A stretch of 7,544 nucleotides of DNA from Balneolales bacterium (lineage in GTDB: Bacteria; Bacteroidota; Rhodothermia; Balneolales; Natronogracilivirgulaceae): assembly GCA_007133995.1 (NCBI GenBank), contig SLLP01000129.1, positions 1-7,544 on the forward strand, in the 5' to 3' direction. A model generated the notes under the pieces. It ran no database searches and was not told the origin of the DNA. It saw only the letters and a program-made list of their open reading frames with translations. Both the position numbers and the translations under genes were made by a program. The stretch's first letter is position 1, and every line of letters starts with the position of its first letter. Below, one piece after another: positions 1 to 7,447 of this stretch.

Positions 1-1452
1 TGCGATCTCTTCGGGCCATATTTCGAAATCGGTTTTACCGATCACATCCTCCTGGCGGTCAAAACCCGCGTTAAGGCAATTGGCAATATTGGCCAACCTT
101 TTGCGTCCGTTTGCATCCTTCACATAGATCGAATCCGGAAGTGAATCAATCAGCGTACGCAACAGTTTCCGCTCCTCATCAAGTGCTTTCTCCGCCTCCT
201 TTTTGTCCGAAATATCCAGAATCAATCCATCCAAAAAAACAACTTTATCTTGAGCATTGAAAATGGCCCGGCCTTTTTCATATACCCAGCGGATGCGGCC
301 GTCTTTATGGCGGATGCGATACTCGATCTCCCATGGTTTGTTTTCTTTGACGGCCGAATTGATGAGACCGGAAACCATTGGGCGGTCTTCGGACGCAATG
401 AGCCGGCCGTAAGAAACATGGCGGTTGTGCAACAGCTCCTCTTCCGTATATCCGCTCAGGGCATCCACGTTACTCGACAGATAAAGCATGGTCCGGTCGG
501 CATCGTTTTTACGCCGGAAGGTAATGCCCGGAATATTGTTGACCAGGGATTCAAACTGATCTTTGGTTTCACGTACTTTTTTCTCTGTTTTGATCCTGTC
601 GATCAGCAATCCCGTAACATCGGCAAACGTTTCAGCGGCTCGCTGGTTTTGCAACCCGGAACCCTTTTCGAAGATGAGCGTAAAATCGCCAAGAGATGAA
701 TGATCTTTGGTTGTTTTTATGATAACCGGCGTTCCGATGTTGGCCATTTTTTCCAGAGCACTGACGACCCACGGGGAAATGGTATCGCCGGTCACCGCTC
801 TCAGGTTTTTAAAACAGGTCGTTTTCTGGTCTTTGATTTTCTCTTCCCTGACCGGATCATGACGCCATTTTTTCCCGGAAATGGAAAAACCCAGCAGCGA
901 AGTTGCGCTTTGCAAGAGACGGTTTTCGCCGACAAATCCAAGCGTGGAAAAATCTCTGTTGTCATCAAAGACATTTAAAGCGACGTATTTTGCTCCGGAA
1001 ATAAGCTGCATCTGTCTGGCTATGTCATCATAATCCACATTACCGGAATGGTACCGGTTGAATTTTTTTGATGCTTCTGCTATCAAATAATCAGAAGTAA
1101 TATCCATGCACAGAACCGAGAAGTGCATGTGCCCATTGGAATAGGCATGCACACGGTACCATTTTTGCAAAGCGTGGCTGTACTGCTCGATGTACTTTTC
1201 ACTACCGCCAAGCGCGATTTCTCCGTAGAAGCCAATCCAGTCGAATTCTTCTTTTTCAATGCCGGGAAATACTTCACGAACGGTTCGGTTCACAAGGTCT
1301 TCTTTAGCAAGACCGACGAGTTTTTCAAAGGCGGAATTTACCTCCAGAAACTCGTAATCGACCGGTGTACCGTTATTGTCAAGAATAATTTTGTGTTCTG
1401 CATAGCCGAGTACCGGACTGTTAAATAGTACTTTCAGGCTGTTCTTATTCAT
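1..1452 (-). CDS. Multi-domain PAS/GAF sensory protein, probably a histidine kinase, C-terminus cut off by the window
   Basis: An uninterrupted minus-strand reading frame runs from ATG at 1452 to the left edge, giving 484 residues with no stop. Domains seen are: a PAS at about 5-120 (NSPVLGYAEHKIILDNNG, ending in CMDITSDYL); a GAF-like module at about 135-290 (ISGAKYVALNVFDD, LLGFSISGKKWRHDP); a PAS_3-type PAS at about 296-418 (EYRIRHKDGRIRWVYEKGRA, ending LILDISDKKEAE); a short coiled linker; and the start of a third PAS at about 432-484 (LIDSLPDSIYVKDANG, GKTDFEIWPEE). No signal peptide or membrane segment is visible, so it should be cytosolic. The output domain lies outside the window: a histidine kinase is most likely from context, but a diguanylate cyclase is not excluded. 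The start lies 43 bases after the response-regulator stop, so it is probably co-transcribed. No good Shine-Dalgarno is seen. An in-frame GTG at 1473 is an alternative start, but the ATG is preferred because the GGA before the GTG is too close to it. Confidence 0.88.
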   Translation of the reverse strand, partial: MNKNSLKVLFNSPVLGYAEHKIILDNNGTPVDYEFLEVNSAFEKLVGLAKEDLVNRTVREVFPGIEKEEFDWIGFYGEIALGGSEKYIEQYSHALQKWYRVHAYSNGHMHFSVLCMDITSDYLIAEASKKFNRYHSGNVDYDDIARQMQLISGAKYVALNVFDDNRDFSTLGFVGENRLLQSATSLLGFSISGKKWRHDPVREEKIKDQKTTCFKNLRAVTGDTISPWVVSALEKMANIGTPVIIKTTKDHSSLGDFTLIFEKGSGLQNQRAAETFADVTGLLIDRIKTEKKVRETKDQFESLVNNIPGITFRRKNDADRTMLYLSSNVDALSGYTEEELLHNRHVSYGRLIASEDRPMVSGLINSAVKENKPWEIEYRIRHKDGRIRWVYEKGRAIFNAQDKVVFLDGLILDISDKKEAEKALDEERKLLRTLIDSLPDSIYVKDANGRKRLANIANCLNAGFDRQEDVIGKTDFEIWPEEIA

Positions 1453-1495
1453 TTTGCTGTATGCTTTACGCACTCCGGATCAAATGTCCCGTGCC

Positions 1496-1885
1496 TCATT
1501 GTTCAATGATCGCCTTCAATTGTTCGAAGCTCAGCGGCTTGGAGAGATACCGATCCTTCAGGCCCAGATCTTCCGCCTTGCTCATATCGCTGCGATCTAA
1601 GGAGCTGGTGAGGATATAAACAACCACCGACCCGCTCTCCGGAAGCTCGAGAAAAGCCTCATAGAACTCCCATCCGTCCCAAACCGGCATGTTCAGATCC
1701 AGAAATATAATGTCAGGCATCGGCTCTCCGGCATCCGAACGCTGCTTCAGGTCATCATAGGCCACTTTCCCGTCGTGGTAATCGACAACGGTTTCCACAC
1801 TTTTGATTTTTCCCAGGAATTTCTTCGTCAGAAACACCTGGATCATATCATCTTCAATAAGACAGACTTCCTTTTTGTTATTCAT
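1496..1885 (-). CDS. Single-domain CheY-like response regulator
   Basis: This is a 129-residue stand-alone receiver domain with no DNA-binding or enzymatic output. The full receiver signature is present: acidic pocket Glu11-Asp12-Asp13 (LIEDD), phosphoacceptor Asp63 in FLDLNMP, switch Thr93 (ILTSS), aromatic Tyr113 and the conserved Lys116-Pro117 (LSKP). Length and motif spacing are normal, so it should be phosphorylatable. The ATG lies inside the end of the upstream kinase gene, an 8-base overlap, which makes the kinase the obvious phosphodonor and suggests translational coupling; no Shine-Dalgarno precedes the start. Small receivers of this type (Rcp1-like, often beside large PAS kinases in Bacteroidota and cyanobacteria) act as phosphate shuttles or by binding partner proteins. 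The actual target cannot be read from this window. A further PAS sensor starts 43 bases downstream. Confidence 0.95.
   Translation of the reverse strand: MNNKKEVCLIEDDMIQVFLTKKFLGKIKSVETVVDYHDGKVAYDDLKQRSDAGEPMPDIIFLDLNMPVWDGWEFYEAFLELPESGSVVVYILTSSLDRSDMSKAEDLGLKDRYLSKPLSFEQLKAIIEQ
1878..1885 (-). promoter_or_regulatory. Stop/start overlap coupling kinase and response regulator
   Basis: On the minus strand the kinase ends CAT GAA TAA, and the receiver ATG sits in a different frame within the same bases (ATGAATAA). The receiver start has no recognisable Shine-Dalgarno (TATACTTGCCGC precedes it), so terminating ribosomes on the kinase message probably supply most initiation. The overlap is seen directly; the coupling is inferred. 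Confidence 0.75.
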
Positions 1886-4800
1886 GCGGCAAGTATACGC
1901 TAAATGTTGTTCCTCTGTCCACCTGGCTCTCCACCTCGATCCTGCCCCCCAAGGCCTCTACATGGTTTTTTGTTATGAACAGGCCAATTCCAATGGAGTC
2001 CGATGCTTTATGAAATTTCTTGTACATTTTGAAAAGCTTGTCGCCATGCCGCTCAAGGTCGATACCCAGACCATTATCCTGAAAACGGAGTATGGTGGAA
2101 CCCTCCGTACTGCCAACCGTAATCCGTACCCATGACGGCCTGACATGCGAACGGAACTTGACAGCATTGGAAAGCAGACTCATAATGATGCTGTCCAGAT
2201 ACGACGACACGGCCAGAACCGTTGCGTTTTGCGGCACATCGTTTTCAATTTCCACTTCAGCATCATCTGCCAGTTTGCGGATGCCGGCAACGGCCTTTGC
2301 AATCGAAGCATGAAGATTGATTTTCTCTGACGCCGGCCTCTTTTTCATCCTGATGTCAAGCACCTCGTTCAGATACCCGATGGTTTCTTCCAGGTTCTCC
2401 GATGAGCTTTTCAGCATCTGGACAAACTGGCTCCGATAGGTTTCAGGGTCTTCCATCTCCAGAACCATCAGAATGCCCAACATGTTGGCCGTGTGGATCC
2501 TCAGATTGTGTGATACGATATGTGTGAAATTGCGAAGGCTCTCGTTCTGCTTCTCCTCGGTGGCCAACATAGAGGTGATTGTATCGAGGTTGTCCTGGTA
2601 TTCGGTGATATCCCTTACAGTGACAATGACCCGACATTCTCCAAAAGCAACCGTATTTGCGCTATAGTGCCTTTTGATGCCGTTGATTTCCAGGGGATAT
2701 TCAAAACCGGCCACCTTATTATTCTTTTGGCATTCCTGAATGGCCTCCATCTGTTTTTCAGTCAATTCCGCGGGCATGATATCGCGGATATTGCGGCCAA
2801 GGAAACCGGACGTGGGGTAATGAAGCTGATTGTCATTAGATGCTTTGACATCCATGAAAACGCCATCCCGGTCCAGCACAAAAATGATATCCGGCAAGGT
2901 CTGCAGCAGCGAACGGTGGTAGAGTTCGCTTTCCCTGATCTGATCTTCCGACTGCTGCAGTTCCTTCTTGGTCTGCTTTAATTCCGTCAGATCGATATCG
3001 ATACAGTACAATTCGGGCTCACCCTGCAGGTTTTGCATGAGCACATGGTTGGTGTACACGGATATTGGACTGCCGTCGCTGCGCTTCAGCACCAGCTCCG
3101 ATGAAGGTATGGGCACGCCATTCGTGATCCAGTTTTCCATTCCGGACTTCACCTCTTCTTTCATGCCGTCGGGTATGATCAGGTCCAGCAGATTGCGCCC
3201 GATGGCCTCGTCACGGGTGTAACCGTATATTATCTCGGATGCATTGTTCCAGTAAATCACATTCATGTTTCGATCATACCCCTGCATCGCAATGTCCGGA
3301 AGGCTCTCAAAAATCTGCCTGAATCGCTTCTCACTTTCTATCAGCCGCTCCTCGGAAAGTTTTCGGTCGGTGATGTCCTCCTTGACCGCAAGATAGTTTG
3401 TGATCTTTCCGTTTTTGTCAAAAACGGGAGATATGCTGGCCCGCTCCCAGAAGAGCTCCCCGTTTTTCTTTTTATTGTGCAGCTCCCCGGTCCATACCCT
3501 GCCCAAGTTGATCGTCTCCCACAACTCCCGGTACAGCTCTTCTGATTGTGAGCCTGACTTGAGCACGCGCGGGTTGTGTCCGATAACCTCCTCCGGCCGA
3601 TAACCGGTAACCTGCGTAAATTTCGGATTCACATACTCAATGTCGCCTTCCGTATCGGTGATGACCACCGATGCCGGACTCTGTTCCACGGCCGTCGAGA
3701 GTTTTTGCAGTTCCAGTTCCGCGAGCTTGCGGTCTGTAATGTCTTCCCCGTAAGTAATGATGCCACCGGCCTGTCCGTCCATCTCGTACCAGGGGCGGCA
3801 CTCCCATTTGAACCATTGTTCCGTGCCATCGGCACGCACGAACAGGTCTTCCTCTTTCCCCAGTATTTCGCCCTTCAGCGCTCTCCGGTGAACATCCCTC
3901 CATTTCTGCGGAATATCCGGGAAGACCTCATAAATATGTTTGCCGAGAATATCTTTCTGTTTTACGTTGTTTTCGTCCAGGTAACGCTGGCTGACATAAA
4001 TATAATTGAGGTTTTTGTCATGGACGGCTACCGCAGCGCTGTTGTGCTTTATGACATAGCTCATCAGGTCATGGGAGTGCCGCAGTTTCTCCCTGTTCTG
4101 CTTAAGCTCTTCCTCAATACGCTTGCGCTCTTCAATGTTGCGCTCCAGATATTGCATCTGGTCATTCAGATGCTCAAGGTTCCGCATGTTTTCGATGGCG
4201 CTTGCCGCCTGGTCTGCAAATCCCTGCAAAAGCTGGATTTCTTCCTCCGGGAAATCGTAACTCTTTGTGATAGAACCCAGTATCAATACCCCAAAGGTTT
4301 TTTTCTTCAGGCGGATCGGCACAAAAAGAATCGACTTGAGGTTCCTTTGCCTGACAACCTCCTTTTCGGCGGCTGTCAATTGGGCTTTGGAAGTGTCCGG
4401 CATTATGACATGGGTGCCCGACTTCAGTGCCCTGGAAACATGCGGATGATCTTTCAGATCGGCAATGCGCAATGCCTCGGGGAAATCAACGGGGAGTGGC
4501 GGATTAGTGGCACTCAGAACCAATGTCTCCTCTGCATTTCTCAGATAAATGGCTCCGTTTTCCAAGCCGGTCACGGCTACCGCATTGTCTATGATCATCT
4601 GCATCAGCTCTTCCTGCTCAACGGCAGAGGTCATCTGACGGCTGATTTCAAGGAATGAATGCAGCCGACGATTGCTTTCAATCAGTTTCTGCTTTGAGTG
4701 CTTGCGTGCCGAAATATCCATGATCATCCCGTTCCAAAGCGTACTGCCGTCTTTCTGCCTTTTCGGCCGCGATACGGCAAGCACCCATTTTTCACCAATA

Positions 4801-5531
4801 TTCGGCACGATAATCCTGAATTCACTATTGAATATTTCCTGCTTTTCGGCCGATTCGAAGATCTCACTTTTTACACGCTCTACATCATCGGGATGCAACC
4901 ACTCAAATATGATTTCCGGATTTATTTTGACCGTTCCCGGACTGGTTCCAAAAATGTCTGTCATTACAGCGCTTGTGTAAGGAACAGAAATCCTCCCGTC
5001 CTGAAACAGCTGAAACTGAAAAGCGACAACCGGGAGCTCCTCATTAAGCAACTTCAGTAATCTCTGATGTTGCTGTAATATCGTTTCTGCTTCCCGTTCT
5101 TTGGTGATATCCCTGCCAACCCCGATCAATGCTTTCACTTTTCCATGCTGATCAAACTGAGGAAACAACGTAGTCCGGTAATGAAATGTGGAACCATCCG
5201 CTTCGACAGACCAGTGATATTCCACCTGCTCTCCCTGCAACCCCCTCTCATGGGCCTGGAGGTGTGACCAGGTCTGCTCCGTGCCGAACAACGCTTCCAC
5301 AGTTTTACCCGAAAACGCTTCCGGTTTCAGGCCCAGTTTATCAAGCCATCTGCCATACATTTCTGTGTAACGCCGTTCCGTATCCAGTACATACAGCATG
5401 TCCTGTGTATCTAACATGATCCGGGTCAGACCGGCAGCTCGATTAGATGTAAAATGGTCACCAATAACGCTCAGCGAAGGGCACTTTCCTCCGAAACCAT
5501 TTCGAAGATGCCGTATTTTTTGTTTCTCCAT
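1878..5531 (-). CDS. Cytosolic multi-sensor histidine kinase (six PAS, one GAF, HisKA-like, HATPase_c)
   Basis: This 1217-residue protein lacks a signal peptide or membrane span. Domains in order: PAS1 about 35-145 (DMLYVLDTERRYTEMYGRWL); PAS2, PAS_3-like, 160-278; GAF 293-448 (ILFVPIRLKKKTFGVLILGS); charged coiled coil 448-485; PAS3 487-602 (ending YGEDITDRK); PAS4 609-722 (GHNPRVLKSG, VKEDITDRK); PAS5 733-850; PAS6 870-978. The transmitter follows: H-box FTHIVSHNLR with phosphoacceptor His1008, then an HATPase domain with N-box Asn1122 (LLSNAVKF), G1 box DNGLGID (1152-1158), phenylalanine region MYKKFH and G2 box GIGLF (1181-1185). All ATP-binding boxes are intact, so it should be an active kinase; it has no fused receiver. 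The chosen ATG has AAGG six bases upstream. The first 35 residues look poorly conserved, so a later start (for example Met39) is possible. The overlapping receiver gene is its likely partner. The signals sensed cannot be identified from sequence; PAS4 resembles flavin- or haem-binding PAS types. Confidence 0.95.
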   Translation of the reverse strand: MEKQKIRHLRNGFGGKCPSLSVIGDHFTSNRAAGLTRIMLDTQDMLYVLDTERRYTEMYGRWLDKLGLKPEAFSGKTVEALFGTEQTWSHLQAHERGLQGEQVEYHWSVEADGSTFHYRTTLFPQFDQHGKVKALIGVGRDITKEREAETILQQHQRLLKLLNEELPVVAFQFQLFQDGRISVPYTSAVMTDIFGTSPGTVKINPEIIFEWLHPDDVERVKSEIFESAEKQEIFNSEFRIIVPNIGEKWVLAVSRPKRQKDGSTLWNGMIMDISARKHSKQKLIESNRRLHSFLEISRQMTSAVEQEELMQMIIDNAVAVTGLENGAIYLRNAEETLVLSATNPPLPVDFPEALRIADLKDHPHVSRALKSGTHVIMPDTSKAQLTAAEKEVVRQRNLKSILFVPIRLKKKTFGVLILGSITKSYDFPEEEIQLLQGFADQAASAIENMRNLEHLNDQMQYLERNIEERKRIEEELKQNREKLRHSHDLMSYVIKHNSAAVAVHDKNLNYIYVSQRYLDENNVKQKDILGKHIYEVFPDIPQKWRDVHRRALKGEILGKEEDLFVRADGTEQWFKWECRPWYEMDGQAGGIITYGEDITDRKLAELELQKLSTAVEQSPASVVITDTEGDIEYVNPKFTQVTGYRPEEVIGHNPRVLKSGSQSEELYRELWETINLGRVWTGELHNKKKNGELFWERASISPVFDKNGKITNYLAVKEDITDRKLSEERLIESEKRFRQIFESLPDIAMQGYDRNMNVIYWNNASEIIYGYTRDEAIGRNLLDLIIPDGMKEEVKSGMENWITNGVPIPSSELVLKRSDGSPISVYTNHVLMQNLQGEPELYCIDIDLTELKQTKKELQQSEDQIRESELYHRSLLQTLPDIIFVLDRDGVFMDVKASNDNQLHYPTSGFLGRNIRDIMPAELTEKQMEAIQECQKNNKVAGFEYPLEINGIKRHYSANTVAFGECRVIVTVRDITEYQDNLDTITSMLATEEKQNESLRNFTHIVSHNLRIHTANMLGILMVLEMEDPETYRSQFVQMLKSSSENLEETIGYLNEVLDIRMKKRPASEKINLHASIAKAVAGIRKLADDAEVEIENDVPQNATVLAVSSYLDSIIMSLLSNAVKFRSHVRPSWVRITVGSTEGSTILRFQDNGLGIDLERHGDKLFKMYKKFHKASDSIGIGLFITKNHVEALGGRIEVESQVDRGTTFSVYLPHE

Positions 5532-5537
5532 TGTGAA

Positions 5538-5541
5538 CCTT
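5538..5541 (-). promoter_or_regulatory. Ribosome binding site of the histidine kinase gene
   Basis: On the minus strand AAGG lies six bases before the ATG at 5531 (AAGG-TTCACA-ATG). It is the only start in this window with a recognisable Shine-Dalgarno and supports 5531 as the kinase start. Confidence 0.55.
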
Positions 5542-5554
5542 GCTACATATTAGA

Positions 5555-5584
5555 TATAAATGCAACTTATAACCTCTTTTACAA
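5555..5584 (-). promoter_or_regulatory. Possible promoter of the kinase/regulator/sensor cluster
   Basis: On the minus strand TTGTAA (5584-5579) is followed after 18 bases by TTTATA (5560-5555), in an A/T-rich stretch 24 bases before the kinase start. The match to a sigma-70-like -35/-10 pair is only fair, and no good Bacteroidota TAnnTTTG -7 element is seen. This is a placement by position and composition, not a firm identification. Confidence 0.2.
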
Positions 5585-5761
5585 CAATACTGAAATATTT
5601 CCCAGGTTTTGAAAGCAGATGGACCCCTTGCATGACTTCGACTGTTAAATTCTGTTATCGAACATTTCCGAAGAAACTTAATTTCCTCAAGAAGATTGCG
5701 ACCTGGCTCACCTGTTTTCCGAAAAGCGGATAAAGTGGTTTTTTCAACCGATATTGCAAAA

Positions 5762-7447
5762 TCAGCGTTTTTGATGCGCTACAAAGTTCATCAGAAGATT
5801 CATGTTTCTTATGTATTCCCTTGTGGTGAGATATTCCTGGTCCGATTCGTCTGTAAAAGGCGAGGTGTCGGTTTCATCACCGACGTGTGTGGTGGCATAG
5901 GTGTCCGTTAATTCCTGATTTACACCCGGTCCAATGTACGGATTGCTTGTTCTTTCTCCCGTCGTGAGCCATCGATGATGTTCATCCAATGCCCGGATGA
6001 TCTCTCTGACCTGTTCTTCATCCGGGATGTCATCAAAGGATGACCGGTTCAGATCATAGTAGTGCTGAGGAGTAATTCCAGTCCCTTCGCCTTCAAACCT
6101 GCCCGGTTTGAGCGGAGAGTTTATCGCAACTTCTTCGGGGGAAAGTGCACGCACCCGTTCATATTCTCTTCTCAGGAGATCAATATCAAGATTGCTTCTC
6201 ATCCCATAGTGACCCAGCAGCAGATCGTCCTCATAAGTAAGCACATAGCGTCCGTATTTTTGATTTGATCCTCTGCGAGTTACATATATGGGTCGATTCG
6301 TGCCAATTTCAACAAATCTCGGATGTGTAGCCGTTCTGCCTCCCCGCCAGGTCATGGGTTCGGGATAGGCGGATTCTTCCAGCCAGTTGATGATGTCCGG
6401 AATCCGGGCAATGTATTTGCTGTCACCGGTCCACTCATAAAAACGAATCAGGTGGAATGCGTTGCCAAGCGTGTATGCCGGGGTCAGGCTTTTTGGTTCA
6501 TGCGAGCGGGCGGCGGCGGGCTTCAGGTTGTCCGGGTAGTGCTGCATCCCCCAGCCGGCCTGCGGATTTCCCTGGAGTGTCAACAGATAGATATCCATTC
6601 CGCGACGGATAGGATCGAGCAGCCGCTTCTCGCCAAGCGTCAGATAACATTGCAGTAAGAAATTGATATTCTCCCAGATCACATCATCATTAAAGGTGAT
6701 GTAAGACGTATAATCCTCAAAAATTATGGTTTCTATTTGATCCCCCCTTGCATCCAGTCCCAATTTTACATGGTCGTATTTGAGAGGGTAGCGCTGGGGC
6801 CAGCCGCCATTGGGGTATTGACTCTCGAGAATAAAATCTATGGCCTTGTCGAGCGCCGGTTTGAATTTCGGGTCCAGTCGCTCAAGATACATTCGTAACA
6901 GAACCCGGGCGGCATCCGAGGTCACATCATCATCATAGGTGTCATTGCCATAATAATGATCAAATTCCTCGAGCCTCCAGCCGCTATACCCGATCGTCCG
7001 GTACCACTCTTTCAGCGAACGGTCACCGGCAAAATCGATCAAATAATTCCACCCGCCATAGACACTTTGTCCCCATACCAGGGCATTGGCCGCTTTTTCG
7101 GCGGCCTTGTAATAATATTCGTCTCCGGTGACCTGGTAAGCGTCCAGGAAGGTATGTGCCATGCTCACCGTACCCGGGGGCTGTACCCAAATCTGGGTCT
7201 CATAAGCCTCCATTTCACCCCATTGCCGTGAAAAGTCAGGCAGATATTGCCATAAATAGCCACCGTTTGTACTGACTTCCTCAACCATATAGGTCGTAGC
7301 ATCACGCATGGCCTGTTTCGCATCGGCAACAAGAGATTCGGGCTGGGCTTTTGCCGTTGTAAAGGATACGGACAGGATGAGCGTGAGGATGACCAGGGGC
7401 TTGCCGGTATTTCTGGAAACACGGGAATAAAGATGGCTGAGAATCAT
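5762..7447 (-). CDS. Secreted pectate lyase, polysaccharide lyase family 10 (Pec_lyase fold)
   Basis: This 561-residue protein is predicted to cleave polygalacturonate by calcium-assisted beta-elimination outside the cytoplasm. A signal peptide is clear: basic residues Arg9, Arg12 and Lys16, a hydrophobic core at about 17-29, and a probable cut after Ala34 (TTAKA-Q). The mature part is an alpha/alpha-toroid-like repeat domain. An N-terminal segment (about 40-165) carries IWVQPPGTVSMAHTFLDAY and VYGGWNYLIDF. The family-10 core holds TYDDDVTSDAA (170-180), the hallmark YPNGGWPQRYP (211-221), ITFNDD (250-255) and GWGMQHYPDNLKPAAARSHEP (298-318). By analogy with Cellvibrio Pel10A, the Asp residues at 172-174 and 254-255 would bind calcium and substrate, and Arg314 would be the catalytic base. 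About 200 residues after 365 are not assigned to a domain; they continue with helical, acidic sequence. The start has no good Shine-Dalgarno but gives the complete signal peptide. No SusC/SusD or other pectin genes lie in the window. Confidence 0.88.
   Translation of the reverse strand: MILSHLYSRVSRNTGKPLVILTLILSVSFTTAKAQPESLVADAKQAMRDATTYMVEEVSTNGGYLWQYLPDFSRQWGEMEAYETQIWVQPPGTVSMAHTFLDAYQVTGDEYYYKAAEKAANALVWGQSVYGGWNYLIDFAGDRSLKEWYRTIGYSGWRLEEFDHYYGNDTYDDDVTSDAARVLLRMYLERLDPKFKPALDKAIDFILESQYPNGGWPQRYPLKYDHVKLGLDARGDQIETIIFEDYTSYITFNDDVIWENINFLLQCYLTLGEKRLLDPIRRGMDIYLLTLQGNPQAGWGMQHYPDNLKPAAARSHEPKSLTPAYTLGNAFHLIRFYEWTGDSKYIARIPDIINWLEESAYPEPMTWRGGRTATHPRFVEIGTNRPIYVTRRGSNQKYGRYVLTYEDDLLLGHYGMRSNLDIDLLRREYERVRALSPEEVAINSPLKPGRFEGEGTGITPQHYYDLNRSSFDDIPDEEQVREIIRALDEHHRWLTTGERTSNPYIGPGVNQELTDTYATTHVGDETDTSPFTDESDQEYLTTREYIRNMNLLMNFVAHQKR

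Larger units (their letters stand above)
5532..5761 (-). other. Intergenic region between pectate lyase and kinase
   Basis: These 230 A/T-rich bases separate the lyase stop from the kinase start, both read on the minus strand. No convincing ORF, tRNA or strong Rho-independent terminator is seen. A weak hairpin lies at 5670-5688 (GAGGAAA, loop TTAAG, TTTCTTC on the minus strand, one G-T pair) without a following T-run. A short inverted repeat TTTTC/GAAAA sits at 5715-5725. The half nearest the kinase (5545-5590) is the most A/T-rich and is where a promoter would be expected. The length of the gap suggests that the signalling cluster has its own promoter rather than being strictly in the lyase operon. 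Confidence 0.6.

Noticed and set aside
250..978. Two adjoining plus-strand frames (149 and 92 residues) at the left of the window
   Set aside because: They lie opposite the continuous minus-strand PAS/GAF frame from 1452 to 1, which has clear domain motifs; the plus-strand products have none.
2520..2981. 153-residue plus-strand open frame
   Set aside because: It is antisense to PAS6 and the PAS6-H-box linker of the kinase, with no domain or start signal.
3576..4658. 360-residue plus-strand open frame opposite the kinase gene
   Set aside because: It lies entirely antisense to well-conserved GAF/PAS coding sequence and shows no recognisable domain; it is an antisense shadow of the kinase.
5670..5688. 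Hairpin in the lyase-kinase gap as a transcription terminator
   Set aside because: The stem is only seven pairs, mostly A-T with one G-T, and no T-run follows it on the minus strand (GGAAATG follows).
5696..5911. 71-residue plus-strand frame crossing the lyase stop
   Set aside because: It overlaps the conserved-style C-terminus of the lyase on the opposite strand and has no recognisable motif or ribosome binding site.
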